DNA of 64,000 bases from Tetraselmis striata (Eukaryota; Chlorophyta; Chlorodendrophyceae; Chlorodendrales; Chlorodendraceae), in contig VCJN01002238.1 in the NCBI GenBank assembly GCA_006384855.1, positions 1-64,000 on the forward strand, in the 5' to 3' direction. The notes below the pieces were generated by a model. That model was not told where the DNA came from, did no database searches, and saw nothing but the letters and a program-made list of their open reading frames with translations. This document shows, piece by piece, positions 10,979 through 23,730 of this stretch. Positions within the stretch are counted from its first letter, which is position 1, and the number at the start of each line of letters is the position of its first letter. The translations under genes and the position numbers were made by a program.

Positions 10979-12729
10979 CGGGGCTAAGTCGTTGCGGCCC
11001 TACCTGTCAGCAATCAACACGTTCTTCGAATTGCACAACATCGACCCCATCGCTAAGAACAACTTGCACCTCACCGTTGCGCGTCGTGGTATGATGTTGA
11101 GGCAACACCGCATGGAGGCTGCCCCTGCTTTGCGAGTCCCGTTGCATGCTGATGATACATATAACTTCGTCGAGCAAGCCGAGTTGATTGCTTGTGTTTG
11201 CTTCCCTCGCCCGAGTACCAACACGACTTCCTAGCCCTCATGGCCTCGGTTGTCGACTTCATGTTCTTTGCCAGGGGACTTACTAGCGTGTCCTGCCGAG
11301 TGCATGACGTGCATGTCGACGCCTACAACATATCACCATGCATGTGTACCGAGAGGAGGTAGGGGCGCGCCGGACGGCGCGGCCCCGACGACGTACGCGT
11401 GCTACTCCTTCCAGTGTCGGAGCACCCCCGCGTCGAGCGTCTTTTGCACCATCACTTCATCGACAACGTATAGTCTGCCCCCATGGTCCCTGTTGCCTTG
11501 GCCGAGACAAACTTCGGGGCGGTCACCCCGAGCAAGCACTCCAAATCTTGGGCTGCCGCTACAATGTCGGACGGGCTCTCAACGGCCGTTCGTCTCGTCG
11601 GTGCTGCCCCTCCCGCCGGCATGTTTCATGGAGCTCGCACAACCTCCGCAAGGGTGCAGCGTCTGTTGCTAACGCCATCGGAGTTCTGCTGTCCCACATT
11701 CGCCATCAAGGTGGCTGGGCCACAAACTCCGAAGTCGTTCCGGACTACATCGACCCTAACGTCCTCCCTTCACACGGCGAGTGGTTCTTCTTCGGTCACA
11801 TCACGCCCCTTCGCCACTTCCAAGTTAAACAAGACTCCGAAGCGGTGGCCCTCCCGGTGCCCCCTTCGTGACCTGGCGCTACCCCTTCTTCGTCAACCCA
11901 CCGCTCTCTCCGTTCGCTCATCACTGGCAAAACCAGACTCAACTTTGAAATGATCTAATTGGTGTATGCGGTTTCCTCCTTTCTTGATGATTGGCATGAT
12001 ACCCGCGCGCTTTCCCTGCTACCGTTGCTGCTAAGTGGTGCGGGTTACTAGCTCACCCGTCGTTGCGCCCTTTTTGGTGCAGCACGAGTAGACATAAAAG
12101 CAGCCGTAACAGCTGAGTTTGCCATCTTCCAGTTTCGCTGTGTTACACATACCCCCCCCCCCCCCCCCCGCGCGCGACTCCGTTTTCCCTCCACGTTTTC
12201 ACTAAACCTTCCTTCCAATTTCGGCTCTTGTTCGTGTAAAAGAACTTTAGCAACCTTTTTGGCAGACCAGACTCAACCTGTGAAATAGGCCACATATTAG
12301 CGCCCGTTCAAAAACAAACGGTCTGCGGATAAATAATAATAACGTTTTCGGCCCCCCACCCCGCCCCCGCGCGAAGAGGGGAAAACTAGCCACTACTATA
12401 AATAAAACGGAGAAATAATGCAGAATATCCTCCGACGAGAAGGTGCAAAACAATTCATTTTTGGGCCCCGCGAACTGTACTTAATTCTCCGGTAGTATGG
12501 GGATACCTGAACGCTAATTATTACCTGGAACCCGCTACAGGTATACAAAGTGCCGCGGCTACGACTAACAGGGTACCGTACGGTACCATAACGTTTCGCG
12601 GCGACCGCGCGCATATATCAGCACGTTTCGCGAGCCGCATGTGCTTGGCGCCTGTGCAAGTTTCCATTCCCCCGCACGTTTTCCCACGTTTGCCGCACGT
12701 TTTCCGTATTCTTGCGCTCGCTAAGGATT

Positions 12730-12780
12730 ACATGCGCGTGCTGGTGTGAATTACAAAAAGGGCGGTGACATGCGCGTGCT
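12730..12780 (-). mobile_element. Minimal LINE 3'-end insertion with 13-bp target duplication
   Basis: ACATGCGCGTGCT occurs at 12730-12742 and again at 12768-12780. Between the copies are 25 bases which, on the minus strand, end in TTTTTGTAATTCACACC, the same 3' terminus found twice at the end of the LINE at 32.6-34.4 kb. This is what a reverse-transcription event that stopped after a few bases would leave. Confidence 0.65.
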
Positions 12781-15347
12781 ACGGGTGCCGGGTAGGGCCT
12801 ATCGCGACGCTTTGTTCTAACATTATACCTATTTAATCCTTACAACAGAAAATGTTTGTTGTATTTGAATACACACACTAGCCATATTTGAACCATGCGG
12901 TGGCTCAGGGTTTACTGGACTTTCCGCATGGACATTCATGTACATTGACATTTACATCGACACGCGTAAATGATTTGCGGGCCCACATGACCTCCTCGCC
13001 GGCCTGATTGGCCGCCCGGCCGGTCGACGGATGTCCAGTTTGTGACGCAGATCGGCATATGATGTCGGCGTGCCATACCAACGCTGCGGCTTGTGGTTCC
13101 ATGCTTCCGGCCTTGGTCGGCACCTTCGGTCTTGTACGGCGGGCGCGGCCCAGCCGGCTTCCGTCCTTCTCCCTCGCTCCGGGGTGGGCCACATACCGCG
13201 GCGGGTTTCGGCGATATGCCCCCGGCTGCTCGCTGGTGTTTCGATCGTGGTGCCCGCGGCGGCGCCTCGCAACTTGATTTCTTTGAGTCGACTCCCCTGT
13301 CCAGCCTTCCGGTCTGCTACTTGCGCTAATTATTGCCCTAAGTCCGTGGTTGCCCTGGTCAAACCCCACCATGACGCCGCCCTTACCTACGCTCTCTTGT
13401 TCAAGGGCCGCGAGCCGTTCAAGGGCGCGAGCCAATCCGAGGCTGCCCATGCTGCGTGGAGTGCCTACCTCTTGTTCTTTAGGTTGATATTGCGGCCCAT
13501 GGCTGACTCTCCGCCGGGGTCTTTACCCCCCGACCCGGTGGCGGACTACCGCGACAACCGTTTGTCGCATTAACCGTCTGGCACAACCGTCTGGCGCCGC
13601 CGTTTCTCCTTGCTCATCAACATGGCACATGCAGACAACGTTCTTGGCGGGGTCGCGGCCGCGCGCGGCACTTGACTGTGCTCCTGCGCATGCGTCGAGT
13701 CGCTCGTCGGCATTAGTTGCTATGACTCGGGTCATTGGCTGCAAGCGGTTGATGGCCTACTCCGGGGCGGTGATCCCTTTGGTTCCTAGCAGCTTGGCAA
13801 CTTCGTGGTTCCCTTAGCTCTCCCTTGGTTCTTGGCTCCTTGGCCTCCTGCTCGACCTTGGTTTCAGGCTTATGTCTCTCTTTTGCTGGCAACCCTTCAT
13901 AGTTGTTGTTAGTTCTATTTGTAGTGCGCATATGTTAAAGCCCCGATGTAAAAATTCCGCATGGACACTAGCCTCCGAGACAGTCTCGTAATTATATTGT
14001 AATGGCCCGTAATCGTGATTTTCCCACGAAATGGCGTGTAGTCGCCGTATATTCCGTGTATTCGCCACTTTTCTGCTAGGCTCGGTAGTTGGTAGTCGCA
14101 ATGACGTGCCTAATGTTGCGTAATCTTAATATGTAACAAAAAGCGCCCCTTATTCGCAGAGCTGTACTGAGCTGTAGAGTTGGGCGAAACGTTCAACCAG
14201 CGACGTACCACCGCGAGGACATCGGCCAGGTAGAGGCATTTTAATTTGTGGGGATGCCCTGGCCTGGAACCACCGGCAGAGTATTCGCGCATACCTCGCG
14301 CATACCGCCGTCCTCCGTTAATAAGACTGTCTGGAACGTACAGTGTTGTTCGGCCGGCGCGACGATCCTTTTAAACTTACTCGTACCGCGGTATTATTAG
14401 GAACACGAATAATCGCGGCGAAATATAGATGCAACAAAATATGTTGTAATATTCAATATAATCAAATGTCGATAGGCACTATGTGCGAGAGGCAATTTGA
14501 AAATCACCCCTTTAAGCTATATCTAACCCCCATAATAATGAGTTAAGTGGTTAGATGGCTATGTGGCAAAGGACTATACTGCTGCAAGCGGGAAGCAGAG
14601 GACGGCGGGGAAAAAGCACGAGCATGAGCACAAGCAAAAGCAACAGCATTTGCCTTATGCACACCGTCCTCGAGAATCCCGCGTCCATCATGGTATTATT
14701 GTCGCTACTAGTACCATGCACCATGCGCAATACCATGCACCATGCGCAATCTTATGTGCGTCCCAATAATCCTTGGTTCATTATCCTATATGTTGGAATG
14801 TTTGTTGTTGTTGCTACCGCCACCGTAGCGCTTTATTTGTAATATACACACTTGAGATTGATGCCTCGTAGCACGACAATACATGTTATACGACTAGTTC
14901 GTATGGGGTGCAAACAGGAGTACGAGTACAAAACCCACATGATTGTAACTATGTCGCCGCTTGCTATCTTGCCTATTGTACCGTAGCACAAATGGACTGG
15001 CACATATTTACACTACACGCTAGTCTCAGCTTGAACAGATTTTCCGATGTCCCAACAACAACTCATTGGGCCTTGCTGCTGATGCATGCTCCCCTTGATT
15101 TACTTCGTGACCTCGGAGGCAGGAGATAGCCATAATTGAGTATATTTTGATTGTCACTTGAAATCTCACTGGCAGCACCGTTTGACCATCGCATGCAGCG
15201 ATAATGGAGGCGCTAGACGGCATTCTATTAATTATATGCAATTATAGAAATTGTTATCAAACATTTGGCATGTACATTGTCATCGATGTGGATATGCGGG
15301 CTCCGGCTCCCAGCCATCATCACTGGGCGACTTTAGCCGTTATGTAT

Positions 15348-15378
<31 letters not shown>

Positions 15379-18300
15379 CTACTATGTATGTTTACCGCGA
15401 ATGTGTCAGGATGAAGTAAGGAACGAATAGTCACTAGCTTCCTCAACGCAAAAGCGTGCTGATGATAAAGCGAACCGCTTGTGAGGTGGTGCCGAGCCTT
15501 TGAATAGGCTTACATATAAAAAGATCCCACTAGCGATCCGATTCGTGCAACTTTGTCGTCTCCGCCCCACATAGCGAGTGCACAATCTTTGTCCCAGATT
15601 CTTTGACTTGAAGGCGCATTGGAGTTCACCGCCAGCTCCCGAGAATCTTTACATTGTAATTTTGCTGTGTCCACACACGCATGCAGATATATTCAGCCGA
15701 CCACGCTCTGCCATCACGAGCGTAGTTACTAGCCCAGCGACCACATATTGTTTTCCACACATATCCAAGAAGCAGCGTTCATGTAGCCATGTTGTCAATG
15801 CACATGGAGACAATACATTCTGACCCATGCCCCGTTCCAAATCAATGCACATATATAGCCCCCCCCCCCCCCCCACCCACCCACCCGCTCCTTTCGTTCC
15901 CTTCTGCGCGACAGTGTTGTATTGCGCTTCTGTACCACTAGTTGAACACCCGTGGCTCAACTCATTGTCCAGATCTACATATGCTGCCCCACGCCATAAC
16001 TGCTCTGTTCAACTGCGCTGCAGCACTTATAGCCTATCAATCCACATGCTATTCGCCTATCGATCCCGGCAACCTGCCGTGGCGGCTGCCCCGTGCATGA
16101 GTAGTTCAATAACCCATCTCTTGCGCATTTCTCTCCAGCATTTTTATTCTTTCTGCAACCCCGCGCAGCGGACGCTCCGCGCGTCCGCCCAACAACCACA
16201 ACGCATTCTGGTCCTCACTACTTTCTGTGGCTATTCACTCCGCCTCGCGCAGCGGCCGCCATGACCATGCATCACCACTGCGCTCTATGTAGCCCCACGG
16301 CGGCACAACACACGATGCACCCGCTCCGCGCTTGAGCATTTACAGCCGAGCATTGTCGATCTATGCCCCGATGTTCGTACTTCTCTCTATGTTCAATGTT
16401 CGTCTGCCTTGCGGCCCCGCGTAGCGGCCTCTCCGGCAGGTCATTGCTTCGGTGTGGCAGCAATACGGAACCCATATTTGCTGCGTGGTTGAGACGTCTG
16501 ACGCCGGAACGGGACAGTGGCAGGTGGTGTATGGCGCCTTCACCCTCTCGTGGCCACAAAAGTTACCGGTATACTACACCCCTCCACATAATTTTCAGGC
16601 TCTTTTCTCGCCGAATCCGAGTTAACGAATAGTAGGGCAGCTGAATCTAAGGTTTACACCTGCCCACAAATAGTCATGCCCTCTTGCTTGTCAAGCATCA
16701 GTTGTAGATTGGGCCATTATCAGCCCTCGCCTTCGTTTCCGGCCGCGCCCTTACATGTGACATACGTATACATGACATCATGCGTGACGGCAGCCCTTAG
16801 TGGCGGTTGTTGCGCCCTCGTTGTAAGCGATCCGTGTGCGTGTCATTGTTCAGATGGGATCGACATAACGTTAGGGGGTGGTGAGTTATAATGTACGCCA
16901 TAACCATAAAACTCTCTTTATTGGAATATAGCACAACGTGTATTGCCCCGGATGATCTGCAGCGCGCCGCGCGCGCCCGAGCCTGGCGAAAAACCCGTGT
17001 CATCCGTGCGCCAAGAGTGTATGACGTTGAAGCTATTTGAATGCGTGTGCTTTTGTAATAACGTTCCATTTCCTTCTGCCCAAAGGCCATGAGCACTCCA
17101 CCCCTTCAAGACTGCTACGCAGCGGAGACACCTCCTGCTCAGGCCCTACCGACGTTATAACGTTGTAACCAAAAACCTATGGGTGCGAATATAGCTACGT
17201 TCAACTTGTGAGTTTGTGTTTCCGAGTCGTTTAAGGTTAGTAATGAATTTGATAACCCAATGTCACGAGGGCACGAATTTCTATATAGCACGTATATGCG
17301 TTCTATGTGTACGGCTGCACGCCAAAGAGTAAGCTCTACCATCGCGGAACACATTCACAAAGGCGCGCTCTCCTCGCAAAACGGCCAATATTGCAATTAA
17401 GGCTTGCTCCAAAACCATCCCACCTACAGCTATTGTCCGCATTCAATGCGCCCTTGGCAGAGCCGGGCTTGAGCCCGTACTGCGCAGGGGTGCAGCCCCC
17501 GAGTCAGCGCGGGTGGGTCCATATGGTTACCTGCTAGGGCATCGTCCAGGGTATATGGTAGGGCTGCCCATCAATACGCTCCCATGTTCTGCTATTGGGC
17601 TGCGCCTAGCGGGCCCCTACGCGGGGAAAACCCACCCGCGTGTGGCGAGTACATCGCCTTTTTGTCGGGACGCGGGTCGCGCGGTAAGCCACTGTATTAA
17701 GGTTGATAGGAGAACCCAAAAATATTTGCATCGCCCCCCCCCCCCCCCCCCCCCCCCCTTGTCCCCCTCGGTTTTATTTCCACCGAGGCCCCCGGCAGGA
17801 TTCCAGCCAACGATGAAGAGCGGAATAGCGAGCCTAACAGGCAGCCCCCCCCCCTCCGCCACCTATCACATCATTCTCAAGCCGTTGATGAATTTTCTAA
17901 GTTACTTATATCATAAAAACGCGCCACTGCACCATTCGGCGGTCGGCGCCGCCGGTGTTGACGTGGCGGTACGGACAGATACGTACATGGCAAGACTTTC
18001 GAGGGGGACTGCATGACCCTGAAATCCTGGACGAATGTTGCACATTTCTCTTCAGCCTTTACTACCATAAGCAAGCCCTTTGGTCCTAACTAGTGTCCTA
18101 CACGAGTGGCGCATGCGCCACATTGTGCGTTTAATTCCAGTACCCCCACAACAACGGGGTTGGTGCCCCGCACGTCCCGCCGCGCATGCATAGACCATTG
18201 CATGGTGGAATGGCTATGGGTGGATGGGCGAGGAAACATGTCGGCTAGGAGGCTAGGCTGGGCATTTTGGGGTGGGGTGGGGTAGGGGCATAGTGGCGCG

Positions 18301-19625
18301 CGACTATGCACGATGTGGCGTGATACCATCGCCACTGCAGTGCTGCCTTGTGGTGCTGCCCTCAAACTCATGGCATCGCTCATTGCGTTGCGAGGAGACG
18401 TCAGACATGTTTAAATAGTCGCTAAATACAAATGCTAAAATGTACGCGAGCATGTCTACAAGTTGCCCAATCGCAGCACGGTCGTCCGAGGTCATTTAGG
18501 CACTTTTTCGATTTATAAAAGTGATAGGTCGAAATTTGACATATGTGTCAGCGTGTGGTCCCCACATTATTTGCGTGGAACTTTACGCCAAGTAAATCTC
18601 AAAACCTCATACAGGGTGGCGGGACAGGGTGTTGCGTGTACTCGTGCACGGACCACTCCTACTACTACTCCTACTTGGCACGTGCCCTCCCTTGAGCGAT
18701 GCCCACGGCCGCCATGCCGGATTCCCCCTTTCACAACATTACTTCTACCCGCATCGACGCATTCAGGTGCAAGCTAATGCCGTCCCACTGGGCTCACAAT
18801 GGCGCGCTCTGGGCATGCGGCCATGCACTAATATAGAGCAGCTTTGCCCTACGGCACGGAGGCCGCGAGAACCCTCTGCCGCCCGCGCGTGCATGGATCA
18901 CAGTCGCATTTTGTCCATGATTTTGCCCATACACCATCGTCATGGACACGTAGGGCTTGGTCCATGTCGTGAAATGACCTAAGTTCAATGCCCTACGCTC
19001 ATGGTGGATAGTTATCGTATACGTGTCATGCACTTAAGTCCTCATGTGTTGCTGACGCATTAACCTGGCTACAAATGAAATCCGGAGCTGGCAACCCCAA
19101 ATTATGACGATTACCCCCACCGCGGGCACTTCACCAACATATGTTCGACAGTCTCAGATTCACTTCCGCAACATGCAGGGCCGTGTTTAAGGAACCGCTA
19201 CTCAGGAATGGCATGCATCCGGGCCAGTCGGCGGGCACTGGGAATACTCGGGTGCGTAATTGTATCATAATGTGCATCCTAGCCACACCCCCCGCGGGGA
19301 CACCCGCACCATACTGTGGCAACGGGTTTGACGCATAAGACGCCTAGAAATATATACCCCAGTTGTTAGTATGGGTTAAGGCAGATGTTATCGCGTGCGC
19401 GGAATGCGCCCACTATAGGAACCGCGGCACCCGCCGTTAAAACCGGGCCTTTCTCCGACGGTCTAGCTAGCACCCGCATCTGACCCCAAGTTACGTTTCG
19501 CAAATGAAACGAGCGCGCGGGGCGCGCAATACTCCCTCGAGCGCGCAATACGCCCGCTGCGGCCTCCTCCTCCTCTAGCCACGCATCGTCATAACCGCCG
19601 TACCCAACAGCTCGCGTCTGGAGAC

Positions 19626-20246
19626 GTGCCGGCCGGGCCCAACGGCATGAGCGCTGCGCAATTGCAGCAGCTGCTCCTGTTTAAAGGGATAACCGGCCAG
19701 CCGGCAGCTAAGACCGGAGCCCCCACGGCCAGCAGACCGCCGAGGTCGGGGCGAAGGCCCGGAGCCCCGCGCTGTCAGCCCCACGGGTCCGCAAAGGAGC
19801 CGAACAAAGCCGCACAAGCCCACCCGGCATCCCCCGGCGGCGGGGGCAGCCCGTACGGCCGCAAGCGCCTAGCCCGCCTTCGCGCTGCCCAACAAGAAGG
19901 CACATGCTGCGCTGGCATGCGGCGCACCCCGACGGCGAGGCCTCGCAGCCCGGCAGGAGCTGTGATCCGAGAAATCAAGTCGGGGGAGGGGCATGCTCGG
20001 GGCGATCGCCCACCATGGCGTCACATGATGGCTTCTACTATGGGACGAAATACGCTCCTACAATGGAAGGGGGGTCCGGTCGGAGGAATGAGCTCCTACA
20101 ACGTTTCTCCGACCATTCTTAGGGGGAAAATGACAGTACCGACGACGAATGACAACTTAGGGCGCGCGGCGACCGTTTTCCTACAGCCGGGTAATCCGGA
20201 AGAATCCGTGCGATTTCTACATTGTAGGAGTTCCTTTGACGAATGA
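19626..20246 (+). CDS. Hypothetical protein, 206 residues, doubtful
   Basis: An uninterrupted frame with a GC-rich first half (Ala/Pro/Arg/Gly-rich, residues about 20-125) and a less biased second half. I see no domain, signal peptide or membrane segment. It sits alone in the accessory stretch, with no splice context or neighbouring gene to support it. Its 3' part overlaps short repeated words (CCTACAATGG, CCTACAACG and a CTACATTGTAGGAG palindrome), which argues for non-coding repeat DNA. It may be chance. Confidence 0.2.
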   Translation: MPAGPNGMSAAQLQQLLLFKGITGQPAAKTGAPTASRPPRSGRRPGAPRCQPHGSAKEPNKAAQAHPASPGGGGSPYGRKRLARLRAAQQEGTCCAGMRRTPTARPRSPAGAVIREIKSGEGHARGDRPPWRHMMASTMGRNTLLQWKGGPVGGMSSYNVSPTILRGKMTVPTTNDNLGRAATVFLQPGNPEESVRFLHCRSSFDE

Positions 20247-20827
20247 TAACGTCTGCCTAACGACTCCGACTATTCATATTAACGCGCCCACACCGATGCC
20301 TTTACCATCAGTTCTGACATTACTCTGAAATACATCGGTTCCCCGGGCTTGCTCGTGGCGACAGTACCGTAGTGCTTAGCGATATCTGGTCACCGTGAGC
20401 AAAACATGCCTAAGAGGATTTACGATAATGATATCATAGCGACTATCCATCGATACTACGGCACGTCGCGAATACAATCATCGTGTCAGCGGTACAACGT
20501 AACATACTACTGGTCCTCGTCACGATCACGTGGATATGACGTGGAACATTTCGTGTTTTCAGCGACTATTAGCACCCTTCCCTCGGAGCTCGATTCATAC
20601 TGGATTATGCTTACGCCTACACGGTCTTTAGGATTCCCTGCCCCCGCCCGGGAACCGCTGAATGCAATTAACGATGTTCGAGCCCCGGCTTCTGGCGGTG
20701 GCGTGGCCGGTGGAGGTTCAGCACCGTGGGGCGTCCTTCGGCCTCTCCATGGCCCTCTTCTGGAGCGTCTGCCATGGGGGTCTCGGTTCCGGCGGGGGCG
20801 GTGGTGGTGGTGAACGCGCGGCGCTGC

Positions 20828-21745
20828 GATGGCGCGGGTGCAGTCGTCGACTCGGCAGCAACGGCGCAAGGAGGTGCGTCGCTCGCGCTAGCTTCTGCGC
20901 TCGGGGTCTATACGGGCGGCAACGTGCGATGGCGACTTAATTAGAATGCCGTAAAAAATTTAGGTAAGCATTGACAACACATTGCAACGTAGCCGACCCA
21001 CCTTGGCGACATGCAGCGCCTCTGTCGAGGCCGGCTGCGACTCGACAGCAGCGGCGCGAAAGGGTGCGTCGTTCATGCCAGCTTATGCGGTCAAGGTCTG
21101 AGGGTGGTTATGTGTGATGGCGATTGAATTAGCAAGCCGCAAAATTGAAAGGTGCGAAGGAGAAACAGGGAGCAGCGGGACCAACCAACCTTGGCGACAG
21201 ACGGCGCCTCTTTCGAGGCCGGCTGCAACTCGGCAGCAACACCGCGAGGGGGTGCGTCGCTCGCGCCAGCTTATGCGCTCGAGGTATGCGGGGGGGGGGG
21301 GGGGGGGGGGGGGGGGCAGCGTGCGATGGCGACTTAATTAGCAATAGAAATTTTAGGTGCGCAGTGGCAACATAGTGCAGCGTGGCCAACCCACCTTGGC
21401 GACAGGCGGCGCCTTTGTCGACGCCGGCTGCGACTGGGCAGCAGCGGCACGAGGGGGTGCGTCCCTCATGCCAGCTTCTGCGGTCGGGGTTTGAGGGTGG
21501 TGATGTGCGATGCAAGACTTAATTAACAAGCCACAAAACTGAAAGGTGCGAAGTAGCAACACGGTGCCGCGGGGCCAACCAACCTTGGCGACATGTGGCG
21601 CTTGTTTCAAGGCCGGCTGCGACTCGGCAGCAGCGGCGCGAGGAGGTGCGTCGCTCGCGCCAGCTTCTGAGCTCGGGGCCTGCGGCGGGCGGCAACTTGA
21701 TGGCGCAGGTGCAGTCGTCGCCACGTCGACGCTGGGCGGGGGCGT
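20828..21745 (+). repeat. Tandem array of about 190-bp units ahead of the LINE
   Basis: The landmark TCGGCAGCAGCGGCGCGAGG, or a near copy, starts at about 20852, 21042, 21230, 21435 and 21624: five units spaced 188-205 bases apart. The one longer spacing is explained by a G run of about 26 at 21290-21316. Each unit carries TTGGCGACA, GGCCGGCTGCGACT, GGTGCGTCGCTCGCGCCAGC and GCGACTTAATTA. Units alternate between two variants. The A variant has TTAGGT followed by GGCCAACCCACC-like sequence; the B variant has GAAAGGTGCGAAG followed by CCAACCAACC. The true period is therefore about 393 bases. The word GATGGCGCGGGTGCAGTCGT opens the array and recurs with one change where it meets the LINE zinc-finger frame. 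Confidence 0.8.
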
Positions 21746-22602
21746 TGACTGGCAGTTCCGTTGTTGCGATGGCGGCTGCGGACGCACCTACCAGCAGCCC
21801 GGCCCCCTGTGCACGCACGTGAACCACGGGATAGACTCCGACGACCCGGCGGTAGCTGCCATGCACCTCGCCTACGGTGCGACTTTCGACCCCTCTGTGT
21901 ATGTGCGGTCTGCCCCATGAGCCGGCTGCCCGCGCTCGGGCCACCACGTGTTCCATGGCGTGCGAGCGGCGGCCCGTGCCGCCACCTGAGAGCTCTGCAG
22001 CCCCCCCTCCCACGGCTCCGCCCCCCGGTGTGGCTCTTCCGGCGTCGGCAGCTGGCGTGCAGGTTGCTGCCTCAGCCGCCCATGATGCCGCCCTCGCGGC
22101 CACCGCTCGGTGGTGCGCTACCCGCGACGTCTACCGCATGATGCCCCTTACTCCGCTTCGGGGTACGGCTGTCGGCGTTTGTCCCGCGGCTCGGCACGTC
22201 GTCTTCTCTCTGCTAGACCGTACACTGGCCTATGATGACTGCTCCCCTCCTACCGATTACCGGTTGTACGGGGCCGAAGGCGCTGCCTGCGTATTTGCGG
22301 GGCTACCACTGCGACCCGACCCATCCAGCAGGCCCGCAGTTGTGTGGAAATTGGCGGAGCGGCGAGTGCGGCTGTGGGAGGCGGGGGGTGCTGTGCGCGC
22401 CGGCTTCTCGGTGTGCGGAATGCAGCAATTGTGGGGCGAGTCGCGGGATGTCAGCGAGTTACACAACTACCATATGGAGGCGGGGGAGCTGCCGGCGGGC
22501 ATGTCTCGGAGTGCCCGCCGGCGGAAGCGCCGGCGGTCTACGAGGGCGCGGGCGGCTTCTACATAGGCTGCGGAGAGGGGCGCCGATGCTGCGGCGGATG
22601 GG

Positions 22603-23730
22603 GTGCCGCCGGCGGTGGTAGATGCTCACCGCTGGGCGGCGAAACTCACCGTTGTGCATGAGCTGCGTTGCGCTCGCCAGGCTCTGGACACCGCCGACCT
22701 CGGTATGGTGTCCAACGCCGTTGCGGCGCTCCCTGTCCTGGAGGACCTCCCACCGACCCGGAGTACTCCCCCCGAAGAACCGCCGGACCTGCAACAAGCG
22801 CCGCCGTCGTGGGGTGTCAATGTGGATGAGGTTCGGCGCTGGGAGGAGGACCAGAGGCGGGTTCTACGCCGTGCTCCCCGCCTTTCCGCTGGGCATGTGG
22901 ACATGTGGCGTTGGGAGCACATCAAGGACCTAGACGTACCTTCGTGGCGCATGTGGGTAAACCGCTGCATGGCGGGGCGGAGCCACTCGCGCACTGCGGC
23001 TTTCTCGGCGAATGGCACCGTCTTTGCGCTCCTGCACAAGGACGACCATGCCGCGCGCGAGAAGCGGGCGAAGACCGGCGGGCCACTGCGAGTACGCCCG
23101 CCTGGCGTCGGCTCCGTGCTGGTGCGCCTGGCCTCCGCCCACGCTCTCGTGCGGGTGGGTGCGGATGCGCGGGAGGCAATGGGCCCGGTACAACGCAGCT
23201 TTCAGTCAGGAGCATGCTGTGAGACAGCGTATATGAGCATGCGGGTGGCGCTGCAGCTTTTCGGCGGGCGTTGTACTTGCGGGAAAGGGCTTCTACTCCT
23301 AGATATTTGGAATGCCTTCACTGACGTATCCCGGGGTGCGATACTTTACGGCTTGCTTCAGCACCCGCGTCTTTATGTCCTGATCCCTTTTCCCGGATGT
23401 TGTACGATCGCCCTAGCGACATGTACTACTGCGCGCCGGATGATCCCGGTACTTTGCGCGCCACCCTACAGTCTCGTACGGGTGTGCGCCAGGGTGATGT
23501 ATTGGCCCCGCTATATTTCTGCCTCGCTATCTATCGCGGCCCCGTTGCAAGCGGTTGTGGCTCATACCGCCGCTGTTACTTGCTGCCAGAGTTTCACGGA
23601 TGATTGCGGCGCGGGTACTGCTGCGGCTCACGTTCACCGTGTTTTTGACGAGTATTGTACGGAGCTTTTCAAAGTCGGATTGGTGGTACAAGACAATAAG
23701 ACTGGTGGTATAAGACAGTCACCCCAGTGA
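22603..23730 (+). pseudogene. LINE reverse transcriptase domain, frame-disrupted
   Basis: Motif A is LLLLDIWNAFTDVSRGAIL at about 23290. Motif B (SRTGVRQGDVLAPLYFCLA, about 23470) lies in a different frame from motif A. Motif C is SFTDDCG at about 23593, followed by an LVVQDNKT segment that suits motif D, and it is back in the first frame. At least two compensating frameshifts therefore lie between A and C, and the frame stops at 23730. The downstream sequence (LGAPISHYPG, about 23827; then WEAHAALLERI) matches the segment that follows reverse transcriptase in algal LINEs. D-x-x-NAF and x-x-DD are non-LTR features; DIRS or Ty3 enzymes would show a different motif A. Confidence 0.75.

Larger units (their letters stand above)
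7190..12150 (+). mobile_element. Tyrosine-recombinase mobile element (DIRS- or Crypton-like), fossil
   Basis: The ends are inverted. The left end reads GACTGTGTGTAACACAACG then ACTGGAAGATGGCA (about 7191-7229), and the right end is its complement at about 12119-12150. Parts: an open stretch of unknown nature at about 7531-7884 followed by a Gly/Arg/Cys-rich stretch; an N-terminal recombinase-like segment near 9470-9545; a continuation beginning SLRPYLSAINTFF near 10988; and a C-terminal catalytic-type segment with SHNLRKGAASVANAIG and GGWATNSEVVPDYID near 11635-11760. A segment of about 1.4 kb flanked by a 13-bp direct repeat separates the first two recombinase segments, which suggests a later insertion. 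I find no reverse transcriptase here, so DIRS and Crypton cannot be separated. The element is broken, with an estimated five or more breaks, and looks old. Confidence 0.6.
12151..20820. other. Long accessory stretch with no recognised gene
   Basis: Mixed composition, mostly less GC-rich than the host genes. Visible items: C runs at about 12152-12171, 15859-15874 and 17734-17758; a GC-rich stretch open on both strands at 12905-13573 without a recognisable family; two copies of a 19-base word around ACCATGCACCATGCGCAAT (about 14712-14750); a TATG microsatellite (about 15350-15380); and repeated CGCGCAGCGG-like words around 16160-16430. The direct repeat CCAGACTCAAC at about 11934 and 12267 links its left edge to the end of the recombinase element. 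A 206-codon frame at 19626-20246 is listed separately. Confidence 0.5.

Noticed and set aside
12905-13450. 181-codon minus-strand frame in the accessory stretch as a gene
   Set aside because: The other strand is equally open, composition is GC-driven, and no family or splice pattern is visible.
20828-21745. CRISPR-like array at 20.8-21.7 kb
   Set aside because: Units are about 190 bases, diverged and without unique spacers of constant length; this is a eukaryotic tandem repeat.
22603-23730. Reverse transcriptase assigned to a Ty3 or DIRS element
   Set aside because: The motif A (D-x-x-NAF) and motif B (GVRQGDVLAPL) patterns and the following LGAPI segment are non-LTR features.
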